From an uncultured Eubacteriales bacterium (lineage in GTDB: Bacteria; Bacillota; Clostridia; Oscillospirales; Oscillospiraceae): a DNA stretch of 12,555 bases. Of the stretch, positions 5,761 to 12,215 are shown piece after piece (position 1 is the first letter of the stretch; every line of letters starts with the position of its first letter). Both the position numbers and the translations under genes were made by a program. The DNA lies in contig USAT01000054.1 in the NCBI GenBank assembly GCA_900552725.1, positions 1 through 12,555 on the forward strand, in the 5' to 3' direction. The notes below the pieces were generated by a model. That model was given only the letters and a program-made list of their open reading frames with translations. It did not search any database and was not told where the DNA came from.

Positions 5761-6610
5761 TCTGTTTCAGCTTAGTCTTTGCCAGCCGCGCCGCAAGGTT
5801 GATGGCCAGCACCAGCACCAGCAGCACCGCACCGATGCCCCATGCGGAAGCGAAATCGCCGTCCTCAAAGGCACGCAGGTACAGCAGCACCGACAGGGTG
5901 GCACCGTTGGAAGTGTAGGCTTTGGCCACGCTCTTGGCAATGACCTCTGCGGCACCGGCGGTGAAAAGCAGGGCGGCACTTTCGCCCACGATGCGGCCCA
6001 CAGCCAGAATGCAGCCGGTCACGATGCCGTCGATGCTGCAGGGCAGCACGATGGTGCGGATGATGTGCCACTTGCCTGCACCCAAGCCCATGGCACCCTC
6101 ACGGTAGCCCTGCGGCACCGTCTTGAGGGATTCCTGCGTGGTTCGGATGATGGTGGGCAGGTTCATGACCACCAGCGTGAGTGAACCGGACAGCAGACAG
6201 GTCTGGAAGCCCAGCGCCTGACTGAACACCAGCATACCCACCAGACCGTAGATGATGCTGGGGATGCCCGCCAGCGTTTCGTTGGTGAACTCGATGACCT
6301 CGATGAGCCGCCGGTTGGAGGCATACTCGGTCAGGTAGACCGCCGCGCCCACGCCCAGAGGCAGTACGATCAGTAATGTCAGCACAATGACATACAGTGT
6401 GTTGAGGATGGCAGGCAGGATGCCGTCGGTCTTTTTCAGCACACTGGCAGTGGTAGAAAGGAACTTCCAGCTGATGTGGGGGATGCCCCGCACCAGCACC
6501 ATGCCGATGATACCGGCCACCAGAACCATCACCAAAACGGCGCTGGCCCAGACCAGTGCGGTCATGACCCGGTTCCACATCTGACGGGAAGGCGAAAGGC
6601 CCTTATTCAT
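5753..6610 (-). CDS. pstA: Phosphate ABC transporter permease PstA
   Basis: A 285-residue inner-membrane permease subunit of the PstSCAB phosphate importer. About six hydrophobic helices are visible, starting with MTALVWASAVLVMVLVAGII and ending with the C-terminal segment SAWGIGAVLLVLVLAINLAA. The ABC permease coupling (EAA-type) loop is seen at YREGAMGLGAGKWHIIRTIVLP, preceded by TNETLAGIPSIIYGLVGM, a typical PstA sequence. The start ATG at 6610 overlaps the pstC end by 8 bp, with GGGAGG 8 bp upstream, so the two permeases are probably translationally coupled. The stop codon lies in a hairpin, followed by an unusual 171-bp gap before pstB. Confidence 0.96.
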   Translation of the reverse strand: MNKGLSPSRQMWNRVMTALVWASAVLVMVLVAGIIGMVLVRGIPHISWKFLSTTASVLKKTDGILPAILNTLYVIVLTLLIVLPLGVGAAVYLTEYASNRRLIEVIEFTNETLAGIPSIIYGLVGMLVFSQALGFQTCLLSGSLTLVVMNLPTIIRTTQESLKTVPQGYREGAMGLGAGKWHIIRTIVLPCSIDGIVTGCILAVGRIVGESAALLFTAGAAEVIAKSVAKAYTSNGATLSVLLYLRAFEDGDFASAWGIGAVLLVLVLAINLAARLAKTKLKQKQ

Positions 6611-7514
6611 CCCGGCTTCCTCCCTTCAGCACAACATTCAGCACAACATTGATGATCATGATAAAGACGAACAGCACCAGCGCGATGCTGAACAGCGCCT
6701 GCCGCTGCAGACCGCCGGCATAGCTCATCTCCTTGGCGATGGCGGTGGTCAGGAAGGTGACGCTGCGGAAGGGACTGTCCGGCATGTTGGGGCTGTTGCC
6801 TGCCACCATCATCACCGCCATGGCCTCGCCGATGGCACGGCCGATGCCCAGCACAATGCCTGCGGCAATGCCGCTTTTGGCTGCCGGAATGCTGATCTTG
6901 AACCATGTTTCGGTGTCGGTGGCACCCAGTGCCAAACTGCCCTGCTCATACTCCGGCGGCACGGCGTTCAGCGCCGTGACCGACACGGACACGATGCTGG
7001 GCAAGATCATGATGGAAAGCACCACGATGGCGCTCAGCAGGCAGGCACCGGAAGCCTTGCCGAAGGTCTTTGCCACGGCGGGCACCAGCACCTGCATGCC
7101 CAGCAGGCCGAACACCACGCTGGGGATGCCGGACAGCAGCTCGATGGCGGTGACCACCACGGTGCGCAGCTTGGGGTCTGCGGCCTTGGAGAGGAACACC
7201 GCCGTCAGCAGGCCGATGGGCACGCCGATAATGGTAGCGCCCAGCGTGCCGTAGACGCTGGACAGGATGAAGGGCAGGATGCCGAACAGCGGCTCTGCCG
7301 CAGTGGACGCCCATTTGGTGCCGAACAGAAACTTGAACAGGCCGATTTTATGGATAGCCGGCACGCCGGAGATCACCATGTACACCGAGATGAGCACCAC
7401 GCAGCCCACCGCCAGCATACCGCACAGGAAGAAGATGAAGTTCATCACCGCTTCCAGCCATTCGGCGAGGGTGCGGGGCAGCCGCACCCGGCTCAGATAG
7501 GATTTTTTGTTCAT
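6603..7514 (-). CDS. pstC: Phosphate ABC transporter permease PstC
   Basis: A 303-residue inner-membrane permease that pairs with PstA. Several transmembrane helices are seen, the first at FIFFLCGMLAVGCVVLISVYMVISG. Family features include FLFGTKWAST near residue 65, the IELLSGIPSVVFGLLGM segment, and the coupling loop EYEQGSLALGATDTETWFKISIPAAKSGI. The ATG at 7514 has AAAGGA about 10 bp upstream. It is 123 bp downstream of pstS, and that gap holds two strong hairpins. The arrangement implies that pstC and later genes are expressed at a lower level than the binding protein gene. It overlaps pstA by 8 bp. Confidence 0.96.
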   Translation of the reverse strand: MNKKSYLSRVRLPRTLAEWLEAVMNFIFFLCGMLAVGCVVLISVYMVISGVPAIHKIGLFKFLFGTKWASTAAEPLFGILPFILSSVYGTLGATIIGVPIGLLTAVFLSKAADPKLRTVVVTAIELLSGIPSVVFGLLGMQVLVPAVAKTFGKASGACLLSAIVVLSIMILPSIVSVSVTALNAVPPEYEQGSLALGATDTETWFKISIPAAKSGIAAGIVLGIGRAIGEAMAVMMVAGNSPNMPDSPFRSVTFLTTAIAKEMSYAGGLQRQALFSIALVLFVFIMIINVVLNVVLKGGSRDE

Positions 7515-7534
7515 AGCTGAAATCCTTTATAAAA

Positions 7535-7571
7535 GCCGCGTCGGCCCGCAGAAACGGCAGCCCGACGCGGC
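7535..7571 (-). terminator. Attenuating terminator between pstS and pstC
   Basis: A 10-bp perfect stem (7535-7544 with 7562-7571; GCCGCGTCGG and its complement) is followed on the minus strand by TTTTAT. It lies just before the pstC ribosome binding site. It probably terminates a fraction of transcripts after pstS. Confidence 0.65.
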
Positions 7572-7599
7572 AGTTTTCTTGTTCAGATGCGGGGCAGGC

Positions 7600-7628
7600 G
7601 GTTCGCCGGGGAAACTCCCCGGCAAACC
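7600..7628 (-). other. mRNA-stabilising type hairpin after pstS
   Basis: An 8-bp GC-rich stem GCCGGGGA/TCCCCGGC with a 3-bp loop, extended by four more pairs after one mismatch (arms 7600-7612 and 7616-7628). It begins 9 bp after the pstS stop and has no U-tract. It would block 3' exonucleases and so favour PstS over the membrane components. Confidence 0.65.
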
Positions 7629-7637
7629 ACCCGGCAA

Positions 7638-8531
7638 TTACTCGTTCACCGGCACAGCGCCTGCGGTGCGGATGAGGTCGGCAGCGTCCTTGCTGGTGGC
7701 AAAGTCCACAAAGGCCTGTGCCTGCTCCGACAGGGTCACGCTCTTGTTGGTGACGAACACGAAGGGACGCTGGATCTTGTAGCTGCCGTCCTTCACGGTG
7801 TCCTCGCTGCACTCCACACCCTCCACAGTGACCATGGCAACAGTGTCGCCCACAGCGGACAGGGAAGCGTAACCGACTGCCAGAGGGTTGGCCTCCACAG
7901 CGCTGATGACAGCGCCGGTAGCGGTCAGCTCCTGTGCGTACTTGCAGCTGTCCTTCACGTCCACGATGCTCTCAAAGCCATCGCGGGTGCCGGAACCGGC
8001 CTCGCGGCCCACCAGAACGATCTCGCCTTCGTCGCCGCCCACATCCTTCCAGTTGGTGATCTCACCGGTGAACATCTGCTTCAGCTGGTCCACGGTCAGG
8101 TCTGCCACCTTGCTGTCCTTGTTCACGATGATGGCGATGCCGTCCAGCGCCACGGTGGTGCCGTCCACGTCGTTCTTCTCGTCGTCCTTCAGGGCGCGGG
8201 AGGACAGGCCGATGTCCAGCGTCTTATCAGTAGCACCGGTGATGCCTGCGCCGGAACCGGTGGGGTCGTAACTGACGGTGACACCCGGCTCCACCTCGGC
8301 AAAGCCCTCGGTCAGGGCAGCGATGACGTTCTTCATAGAGGTAGAACCGCCGGTAGCCACATTGCCGGACAGGGTGCCTGCAGCGGTCTCAGCAGCGGCA
8401 GAAGAAGAGGTGGACTCCGCAGCAGAGGATGCCACAGTGGAAGAGGCTGCGCCGCCGCAGGCGGTCAGAGCCATAGCCGCAGCAGCAGCGCCGCAGACAG
8501 TGATAAACGAACGACGAGTGATCTTTTTCAT
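7638..8531 (-). CDS. pstS: Phosphate ABC transporter substrate-binding lipoprotein PstS
   Basis: A 297-residue extracellular phosphate-binding protein. The N terminus has a Tat-like TRRSFIT motif, an Ala-rich hydrophobic stretch, and a lipobox LTAC with lipidated C25, then a Ser/Ala/Thr-rich linker (about 26-52). The mature domain shows PstS phosphate-binding loops: GGSTSM, DPTGSGAG, GLSSR and the hallmark AGSGTRDGF. FTGEITNWKDVGG and NPLAVGYASL are also typical of the family. Start at 8531 (MKKITRRSF) is chosen because GGAGG is 9 bp upstream and the signal peptide starts here; an in-frame ATG 33 bp earlier has no support. It is the first gene of the pst-pho operon. Confidence 0.96.
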   Translation of the reverse strand: MKKITRRSFITVCGAAAAAMALTACGGAASSTVASSAAESTSSSAAAETAAGTLSGNVATGGSTSMKNVIAALTEGFAEVEPGVTVSYDPTGSGAGITGATDKTLDIGLSSRALKDDEKNDVDGTTVALDGIAIIVNKDSKVADLTVDQLKQMFTGEITNWKDVGGDEGEIVLVGREAGSGTRDGFESIVDVKDSCKYAQELTATGAVISAVEANPLAVGYASLSAVGDTVAMVTVEGVECSEDTVKDGSYKIQRPFVFVTNKSVTLSEQAQAFVDFATSKDAADLIRTAGAVPVNE

Positions 8532-8552
8532 AACTCTTTTCCTCCAATAAAT

Positions 8553-8572
8553 GCCGGAATGCATTGCCGGCC
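8553..8572. other. Hairpin in the pstS 5' leader
   Basis: GCCGGAAT-GC-ATT(G)CCGGC pairs into a stem with one bulged base and lies about 20 bp upstream of the pstS start, right before its ribosome binding site. It may affect mRNA stability or translation. No known riboswitch shape is recognised. Confidence 0.35.
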
Positions 8573-8614
8573 GATGTTTTCTTGTTTCTCTGTGTTTTCC
8601 TTGGGAACGGCCTT

Positions 8615-8620
8615 ATTGTA
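8615..8620 (-). promoter_or_regulatory. Candidate -10 box of the pst operon
   Basis: TACAAT on the minus strand matches TATAAT at 5 of 6 positions. The region 17 bp upstream reads TCGCAG, a very poor -35, as expected for an activator-dependent Pho promoter. The predicted leader before pstS is about 75 nt. Confidence 0.45.
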
Positions 8621-8663
8621 CCGCACCGCCGTGTGCGCTGCGACCATGTACGCGCAAAATGGA

Positions 8664-8713
8664 GGTAAAGCTTTTGCACAGGCTCCGGCGGCTGTGTCAA
8701 GCCTGCGTAAAGC
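8664..8713 (-). promoter_or_regulatory. Pho-box-like direct repeats upstream of pstS
   Basis: On the minus strand GCTTTACGCAG (8713-8703) is followed at once by GCTTGACACAG (8702-8692), two 11-bp direct repeats matching at 9 of 11 positions. The 11-bp period and TTTACG/TTGACA cores fit PhoP/PhoB boxes. A further GCTTTACC lies at 8671-8664, closer to the -10. Binding by the PhoB encoded in this operon is inferred. Confidence 0.5.
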
Positions 8714-8793
8714 CGGCATGAAAAGCCTGTACTCAAATTTTACAAACAGGATAAATATGCCGAAAATGCCATTTTCTGGCTGGGCAAAGTGAC

Positions 8794-8834
8794 AAAAAGC
8801 CGCCGGGCACTCCTTTTCAGGAATGCCCGGCGGC
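8794..8834 (-). terminator. Terminator of the lipoprotein gene
   Basis: An 11-bp perfect GC-rich stem (8799-8809 with 8824-8834; GCCGCCGGGCA and its complement), extended after one mismatch by AGGA/TCCT, is followed by TTTTT on the minus strand. It lies 24 bp after the lipoprotein stop and separates it from the pst operon. Confidence 0.9.
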
Positions 8835-8857
8835 ATGACGCTCACGGGATGATTTTA

Positions 8858-9406
8858 TTATGCCTGCGGTGCGGCATTGGTCACGACCAGACCGTTCTGC
8901 TCACCGTTCCAGTACAGATACAGATAGCCCGGTGTATTGTTGATGGTAATGGTCAGCTTGACCGGTGTGCCATTCTTAAACGCTACAAAATCCTTTTCCT
9001 CCGCAAAGCTCAGTTTCAACTTCACTTCGGTCTTTCTTAGAAATGCGCTCAGAACAGGCATGTTGGAAGCGACCAGACTGTCGCTTCCGTTCGGTGCATT
9101 CGTGCTCAGTGCAGAATCACCAATGGTGCCCACAAACATGCCCTGATACTGCTGCGAAACAAAGGTGCTGTTTTTCGTGTCCAGCGTCAGCCGTGCAGTG
9201 GCTGTGATATAATTGCTGCTGTTGGTGCCCGTGCCGCCGACCCAGAAAGCCTTTGCATTGTAGACTTTTGCGGTAAATGCGCCGATCTGTACCTCATCCT
9301 GTGCCAGACCGCCGCCGCAGCCGGTCAGCACGCCGGACAAAGAGATTGCTGCAGCCGCAGCTGCTGCGCTCTTCATAAAGGTACGCCGGGTCATTTTTTC
9401 TGCCAT
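8858..9406 (-). CDS. Unrecognised Tat-like secreted lipoprotein
   Basis: A 182-residue protein of a family I do not recognise. The N terminus has a textbook Tat motif TRRTFMK (residues 6-12), an Ala-rich hydrophobic segment and a lipobox LTGC with C30, so it should be an exported, lipid-anchored surface protein. The mature part (about 31-182) is rich in Ser, Thr, Asn and alternating hydrophobic residues (FTAKVYNAKAFWVG, YITATARLTLDTKN, VKLTITINNTPGYLYLYWNG), which suggests an all-beta, immunoglobulin-like fold similar in flavour to DUF4352-type lipoproteins. That is only a guess. Start at 9406 has GGAGG 8 bp upstream. It has its own promoter and terminator, so it is a single-gene unit although it precedes the pst operon on the same strand. 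Confidence 0.85.
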   Translation of the reverse strand: MAEKMTRRTFMKSAAAAAAAISLSGVLTGCGGGLAQDEVQIGAFTAKVYNAKAFWVGGTGTNSSNYITATARLTLDTKNSTFVSQQYQGMFVGTIGDSALSTNAPNGSDSLVASNMPVLSAFLRKTEVKLKLSFAEEKDFVAFKNGTPVKLTITINNTPGYLYLYWNGEQNGLVVTNAAPQA

Positions 9407-9444
9407 AATATTGCCCTCCTCTAAAAGTATTTTTCTGTGCTTTT

Positions 9445-9472
9445 AGCGTACCACTTTTTGGGAGTCTGTCAA
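9445..9472 (-). promoter_or_regulatory. Promoter of the lipoprotein gene
   Basis: A perfect -35 TTGACA (9472-9467), a 16-bp spacer and TACGCT (9450-9445, 3/6 match). The start would be about 30 bp before the GAGGAGGG ribosome binding site. The -10 is weak, but nothing better lies at suitable spacing. Confidence 0.55.
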
Positions 9473-9484
9473 CAAAAATATGAC

Positions 9485-9524
9485 AAAAAGGCGCTCTGTA
9501 CACATAATTTGCACAGAGCGCCTT
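9485..9524 (-). terminator. Terminator of the acetyltransferase gene
   Basis: A 10-bp perfect stem GGCGCTCTGT/ACAGAGCGCC (9490-9499 with 9513-9522), extended by A-T pairs, is followed on the minus strand by TTTTT. It begins 4 bp after the GNAT stop codon. Confidence 0.9.
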
Positions 9525-9528
9525 CTGC

Positions 9529-10128
9529 TCAGCAGTATTTTGTTCCGTCCGGGCAGTAGAACTGCACGTACTTCTGCCACTCGGTCTCGCTGATGGTGCG
9601 GCGGTAGCAGTCCACCAGTGCATCCACGGCCTGCCGGTCCGCAAAGGTACCGGCACCCGGGCAGTCCAGCACCAGAATGCGGAACCATGCATCAAACAGG
9701 TGCTCGGTGAAGCCGGTGTCCCGCGCGCCGCACCGGGAGTAAAAGCCCAGCCGCCGCGCAGCCATAGCTTCGTCCTCCGCCTTATCCGGGCATTCGGCCT
9801 CAATGAGGATGGCCTGCGCACCGCGCTCGTGCTGCGGCAGGTCGGCCAGCAGCTGCGCGCCCAGCCCTGCAGAACGGTATTCCGGCAGCACGGCAAAGTA
9901 ATCCAGCTGGCTCACCCTGCTGCCTGCCGGGCGCACCATGAGCAGGTACGCCGCCAGTGTTTCGCCGTCGAACACGCCCCATGTGTGGGCTGTGCCGTCC
10001 GCTTCGCTGTTCAGGATCATGCTCAGGGGCTTTAGCTCCGTGGGCGGAAAGTCCCGCCGCATTTCGTCCAGATAGACCCGCGTCAGTTCTTTTTCGTTCA
10101 GTTTCCGCCAGCTGTACACTTTGCTCAT
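9529..10128 (-). CDS. GNAT family N-acetyltransferase
   Basis: A 199-residue cytosolic acetyltransferase of unknown substrate. The acetyl-CoA binding motif A is clear: LDYFAVLPEYRSAGLGAQLLADL (about residues 75-97) with R85-S-A-G-L-G90 as the pyrophosphate loop. Motif B follows as ARRLGFYSRCGARDTG (about 124-139). The C-terminal ~55 residues lie outside the core fold. Start at 10128 (MSKVYSWRKL) is chosen because GGAGG is 7 bp upstream; an in-frame ATG at 10266 would need translation through the upstream terminator hairpin. It is a single-gene unit with its own promoter and terminator, so the context gives no substrate clue. Confidence 0.88.
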   Translation of the reverse strand: MSKVYSWRKLNEKELTRVYLDEMRRDFPPTELKPLSMILNSEADGTAHTWGVFDGETLAAYLLMVRPAGSRVSQLDYFAVLPEYRSAGLGAQLLADLPQHERGAQAILIEAECPDKAEDEAMAARRLGFYSRCGARDTGFTEHLFDAWFRILVLDCPGAGTFADRQAVDALVDCYRRTISETEWQKYVQFYCPDGTKYC

Positions 10129-10159
10129 GGTTTTTCCTCCCGTATCTGCCTTTTGAACC

Positions 10160-10188
10160 AGTATAGCACACTCCGCGCGGGAACGCAA
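10160..10188 (-). promoter_or_regulatory. Promoter of the acetyltransferase gene
   Basis: TTGCGT (10188-10183), 17 bp, TATACT (10165-10160), with a TG extension one base before the -10 (TGCTATACT). The -10 is a 5/6 match. The -35 overlaps the T-tract of the preceding terminator, so the units are packed back to back. Confidence 0.6.
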
Positions 10189-10234
10189 AAAGCCGCCGGG
10201 AGCGGCAGGCTCTGCCCTTCTCCCGGCGGCTTTT
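10187..10234. terminator. Terminator of the PTS gene
   Basis: An 11-bp GC-rich stem (10192-10202 with 10220-10230; GCCGCCGGGAG and its complement) with an inner GGCAG/CTGCC stem, flanked by A5 and T4. On the minus strand it ends in TTTTT. It is about 60 bp after the PTS permease stop. Confidence 0.9.
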
Positions 10235-10292
10235 ATGGGAATGCAGGAGCAACCAGTCTCCCGCACAAACTCCGTTCAGAATGCTGTGTGCG

Positions 10293-11759
10293 TTACAGCA
10301 TCTTCTTCAGCTCGTCGTACACGAACTGGACCTTGGTGCCGATGATCACCTGGCAAGCGTTCTTGCTGGGGCGGATGACACCGGCAGCACCAGCGGCCTT
10401 GACAGCCTTCTCGTCCACCTTGGCGTTATCCTTGACCTCAAAGCGCAGACGGGTTGCGCAGTAACCAACTTCCTTCACGTTCTCCTTGCCGCCGACAGCA
10501 GCCAGAACAGCGGAAGCGACTTCGGTATAGTTGTTGTTTGCCAGAACGACCTTCTTCTCGGCCTCTTCGTCCTCGTCCTCACGGCCGGGGGTCTTCAGGT
10601 CGAACTTGGTGATGGCAAAGTAGAACACTGCGTAGAACACCACGAAGGCTGCGATGCCCAGAGGAATGATCATCCAGGTCTTGGCAGCTGCGGGCAGGGA
10701 TGCAGAGAACACCAGGTCGGTAGCGCCTGCAGAGAAGCAGAAGCCAGCACGGAAACCGGAGTAGTAGGTGATGATGGTGAAGATGCCGTACAGGGCTGCG
10801 TACACAACGTACAGCGGGAAGCACAGGAACATGAAGCCGAACTCGAAGGGCTCGGTAACGCCGCAGACGAATGCGCAGATGGCAGCGGACAGAACCAGAC
10901 CGATGGCGGCCTTCTTGTTCTTAGCGGTCTTGACCATAGCCAGAGCAGCGCCCAGGACACCGAACATCATGCAGGGGAAGAAGCCGGACATATACATACC
11001 AAGGCTCCAGCCCACATCAGCAGAGGTCTCGCCAGCCCAGAAGTGGCTCAGGTCGCCCAGACCGATGGTGTCGAACCAGAACACGTTGTTCAGAGCGTGG
11101 TGCAGGCCGGTGGGGATGAGCAGACGGTTCAGGAAGGCGTAGATGCCGGCGCCGATGCCGCCCATGCCAGCGATGCCGTTGCCGATTGCGACCAGAGCGT
11201 CGAAGATGACGGGCCAGACGAACAGCAGAACAACGGACACCAGAATGGAGATCAGACCGGTAGCGATTGCAACGAAGCGCTTGCCGGAGAAGAATGCCAG
11301 CCAGTCAGGCAGCTGGATATCCTTGAACTTGTTGTAGCAGGCAGCGCCCACAACAGCGGCCAGAATGCCGATGAAGGAGTTGCCGGCGACCTTCTGGAAG
11401 GCGATGTAGGTAGCAGTGCCTTCTTCCAGGTGACGGACCATGCCGACCACACCGGGGTTCAGCAGCTGCTGCATCATCAGGAAGCTGACCAGACCGGCCA
11501 GACCTGCGGTGCCGTCGTTGTCAGCAAGGCCGACAGCGGCACCAATGGCAAACAGCCATGCCATGTTATCGATCAGAGCGCCGCCTGCCTTGACCAGCAG
11601 GAAGCCAACGGTGTAAGCTGCACCGGAGGTTGCAGCACCGGGAACGCCCATAACGCCCGGAGCGAGGGCATAACCAAGACCCATCAGGATGCCGCAGATC
11701 GGCAGGACCGCGACGGGAAGCATCAAAGCTTTGCCCAGTTTCTGGAGATACTTCATCAT
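10293..11759 (-). CDS. nagE: PTS EIICB permease, N-acetylglucosamine (NagE) type
   Basis: A 488-residue membrane protein that imports and phosphorylates a sugar. The EIIC domain (about 1-400) starts with KLGKALMLPVAVLPICGILM and has the histidine pair H220-H221 in GLHHALNNVFWFDTIG, the MSGFFPCMMFGVLGAALAM segment and GVTEPFEFGFMFL (300-312). After the FDLKTPGRED linker comes EIIB (about 412-488) with the phospho-cysteine C434 in GYCATRLRFEV. The HHALN-VFWF segment and KTPGRED linker match NagE better than PtsG, so GlcNAc is the likely substrate, with glucose as the alternative. There is no EIIA domain, so EIIA-Glc must act in trans. Start at 11759 gives about 10 bp to AAGGAGG; an ATG at 11768 touches that site. 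No nagA or nagB lies nearby. Confidence 0.93.
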   Translation of the reverse strand: MMKYLQKLGKALMLPVAVLPICGILMGLGYALAPGVMGVPGAATSGAAYTVGFLLVKAGGALIDNMAWLFAIGAAVGLADNDGTAGLAGLVSFLMMQQLLNPGVVGMVRHLEEGTATYIAFQKVAGNSFIGILAAVVGAACYNKFKDIQLPDWLAFFSGKRFVAIATGLISILVSVVLLFVWPVIFDALVAIGNGIAGMGGIGAGIYAFLNRLLIPTGLHHALNNVFWFDTIGLGDLSHFWAGETSADVGWSLGMYMSGFFPCMMFGVLGAALAMVKTAKNKKAAIGLVLSAAICAFVCGVTEPFEFGFMFLCFPLYVVYAALYGIFTIITYYSGFRAGFCFSAGATDLVFSASLPAAAKTWMIIPLGIAAFVVFYAVFYFAITKFDLKTPGREDEDEEAEKKVVLANNNYTEVASAVLAAVGGKENVKEVGYCATRLRFEVKDNAKVDEKAVKAAGAAGVIRPSKNACQVIIGTKVQFVYDELKKML

Positions 11760-11828
11760 AAAGCACATTCCTCCTTAAGAAATGTTTGTGTTTACAGACG
11801 CCTCTGGTTGCAGGCCGTCCATAATTCC

Positions 11829-11856
11829 GTAATAGAATAGTAACATATTTCCGCAA
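11829..11856 (-). promoter_or_regulatory. Possible promoter of the PTS gene
   Basis: TTGCGG (11856-11851), 16 bp, TATTAC (11834-11829), each only a partial match. An alternative -10, TACTAT, lies at 11842-11837. No catabolite-response or antiterminator site was recognised in the leader of about 65 nt. Confidence 0.3.
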
Positions 11857-12055
11857 AAAAAGAAAGTCCCTTTCGCCTTTTTTCTATCAAAATGCATCAA
11901 AAGTCCTCATTTGGCCGTTTTTCAGTCGATAATTTTTAGTTTTTCCGCACAAGGGTCGTCTTTGTGTTGAAAATTCTTTTCTTTTTACGTACATTTTGCC
12001 CAAAGGCTTGCATCCCACAGCCGAATCGGGTACTATACTATTATAAAGAACATGC
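11857..12055. other. A/T-rich divergent intergenic region
   Basis: No gene is visible here. The stretch is much richer in A/T than its surroundings, with several T-runs, and must carry upstream control elements for the PTS gene (left) and prmA (right). The only specific signal I can propose is a weak prmA promoter near 12008-12044. Confidence 0.5.
12008..12036 (+). promoter_or_regulatory. Possible promoter of prmA
   Basis: TTGCAT (12008-12013), 17 bp, TACTAT (12031-12036); overlapping TATACT and TATTAT also lie here. If used, transcription would start just before or within the palindromic repeat, putting the whole repeat in the prmA leader. Confidence 0.35.
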
Positions 12056-12186
12056 GCCCTCTCAGGCCGCTTCGCGTCCAGCTCTCCCAAAGGGAGAGCC
12101 CTTGGCAAAACCGCAAACTTTGCATGGACTGCCAAAGCCTCCCACTTTGGGGGAGGTGGCATTGCGCAAGCAATGACGGAGAGGGC
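12056..12186. repeat. 131-bp palindrome-rich repeat element (MITE-like) before prmA
   Basis: The element has 8-bp perfect inverted ends, GCCCTCTC (12056-12063) and GAGAGGGC (12179-12186). Inside are several hairpins in a row: GCTCTCCC-AAA-GGGAGAGC (12081-12099), TTGGCA/TGCCAA enclosing GCAAA-C-TTTGC, CCTCCC/GGGAGG, and CATTGC-GCAA-GCAATG (12160-12175). It has no coding capacity. The layout and the AGCTCTCCCAAAGGGAGAGC core resemble dispersed repeats I associate with Faecalibacterium-like genomes. It lies 29 bp upstream of the prmA start. Copy number cannot be seen from one window. Confidence 0.7.
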
Positions 12187-12215
12187 GAGGATGCAAAATA
12201 AAAGGAGACAGCATT

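Noticed and set aside
7587..8792. A 401-codon open frame on the plus strand opposite pstS
   Set aside because: pstS on the minus strand has signal peptide, lipobox and all phosphate-binding loops; this frame has none and spans two hairpins and the pst promoter.
8528..8845. A 105-codon minus-strand frame between pstS and the lipoprotein gene
   Set aside because: It runs through a strong terminator, the Pho-box region and the pstS leader and has no family features.
10281..11840. A 519-codon open frame on the plus strand opposite the PTS gene
   Set aside because: It mirrors a clear EIICB protein; the translation is rich in Gln, His, Asp and Gly without any recognisable domain.
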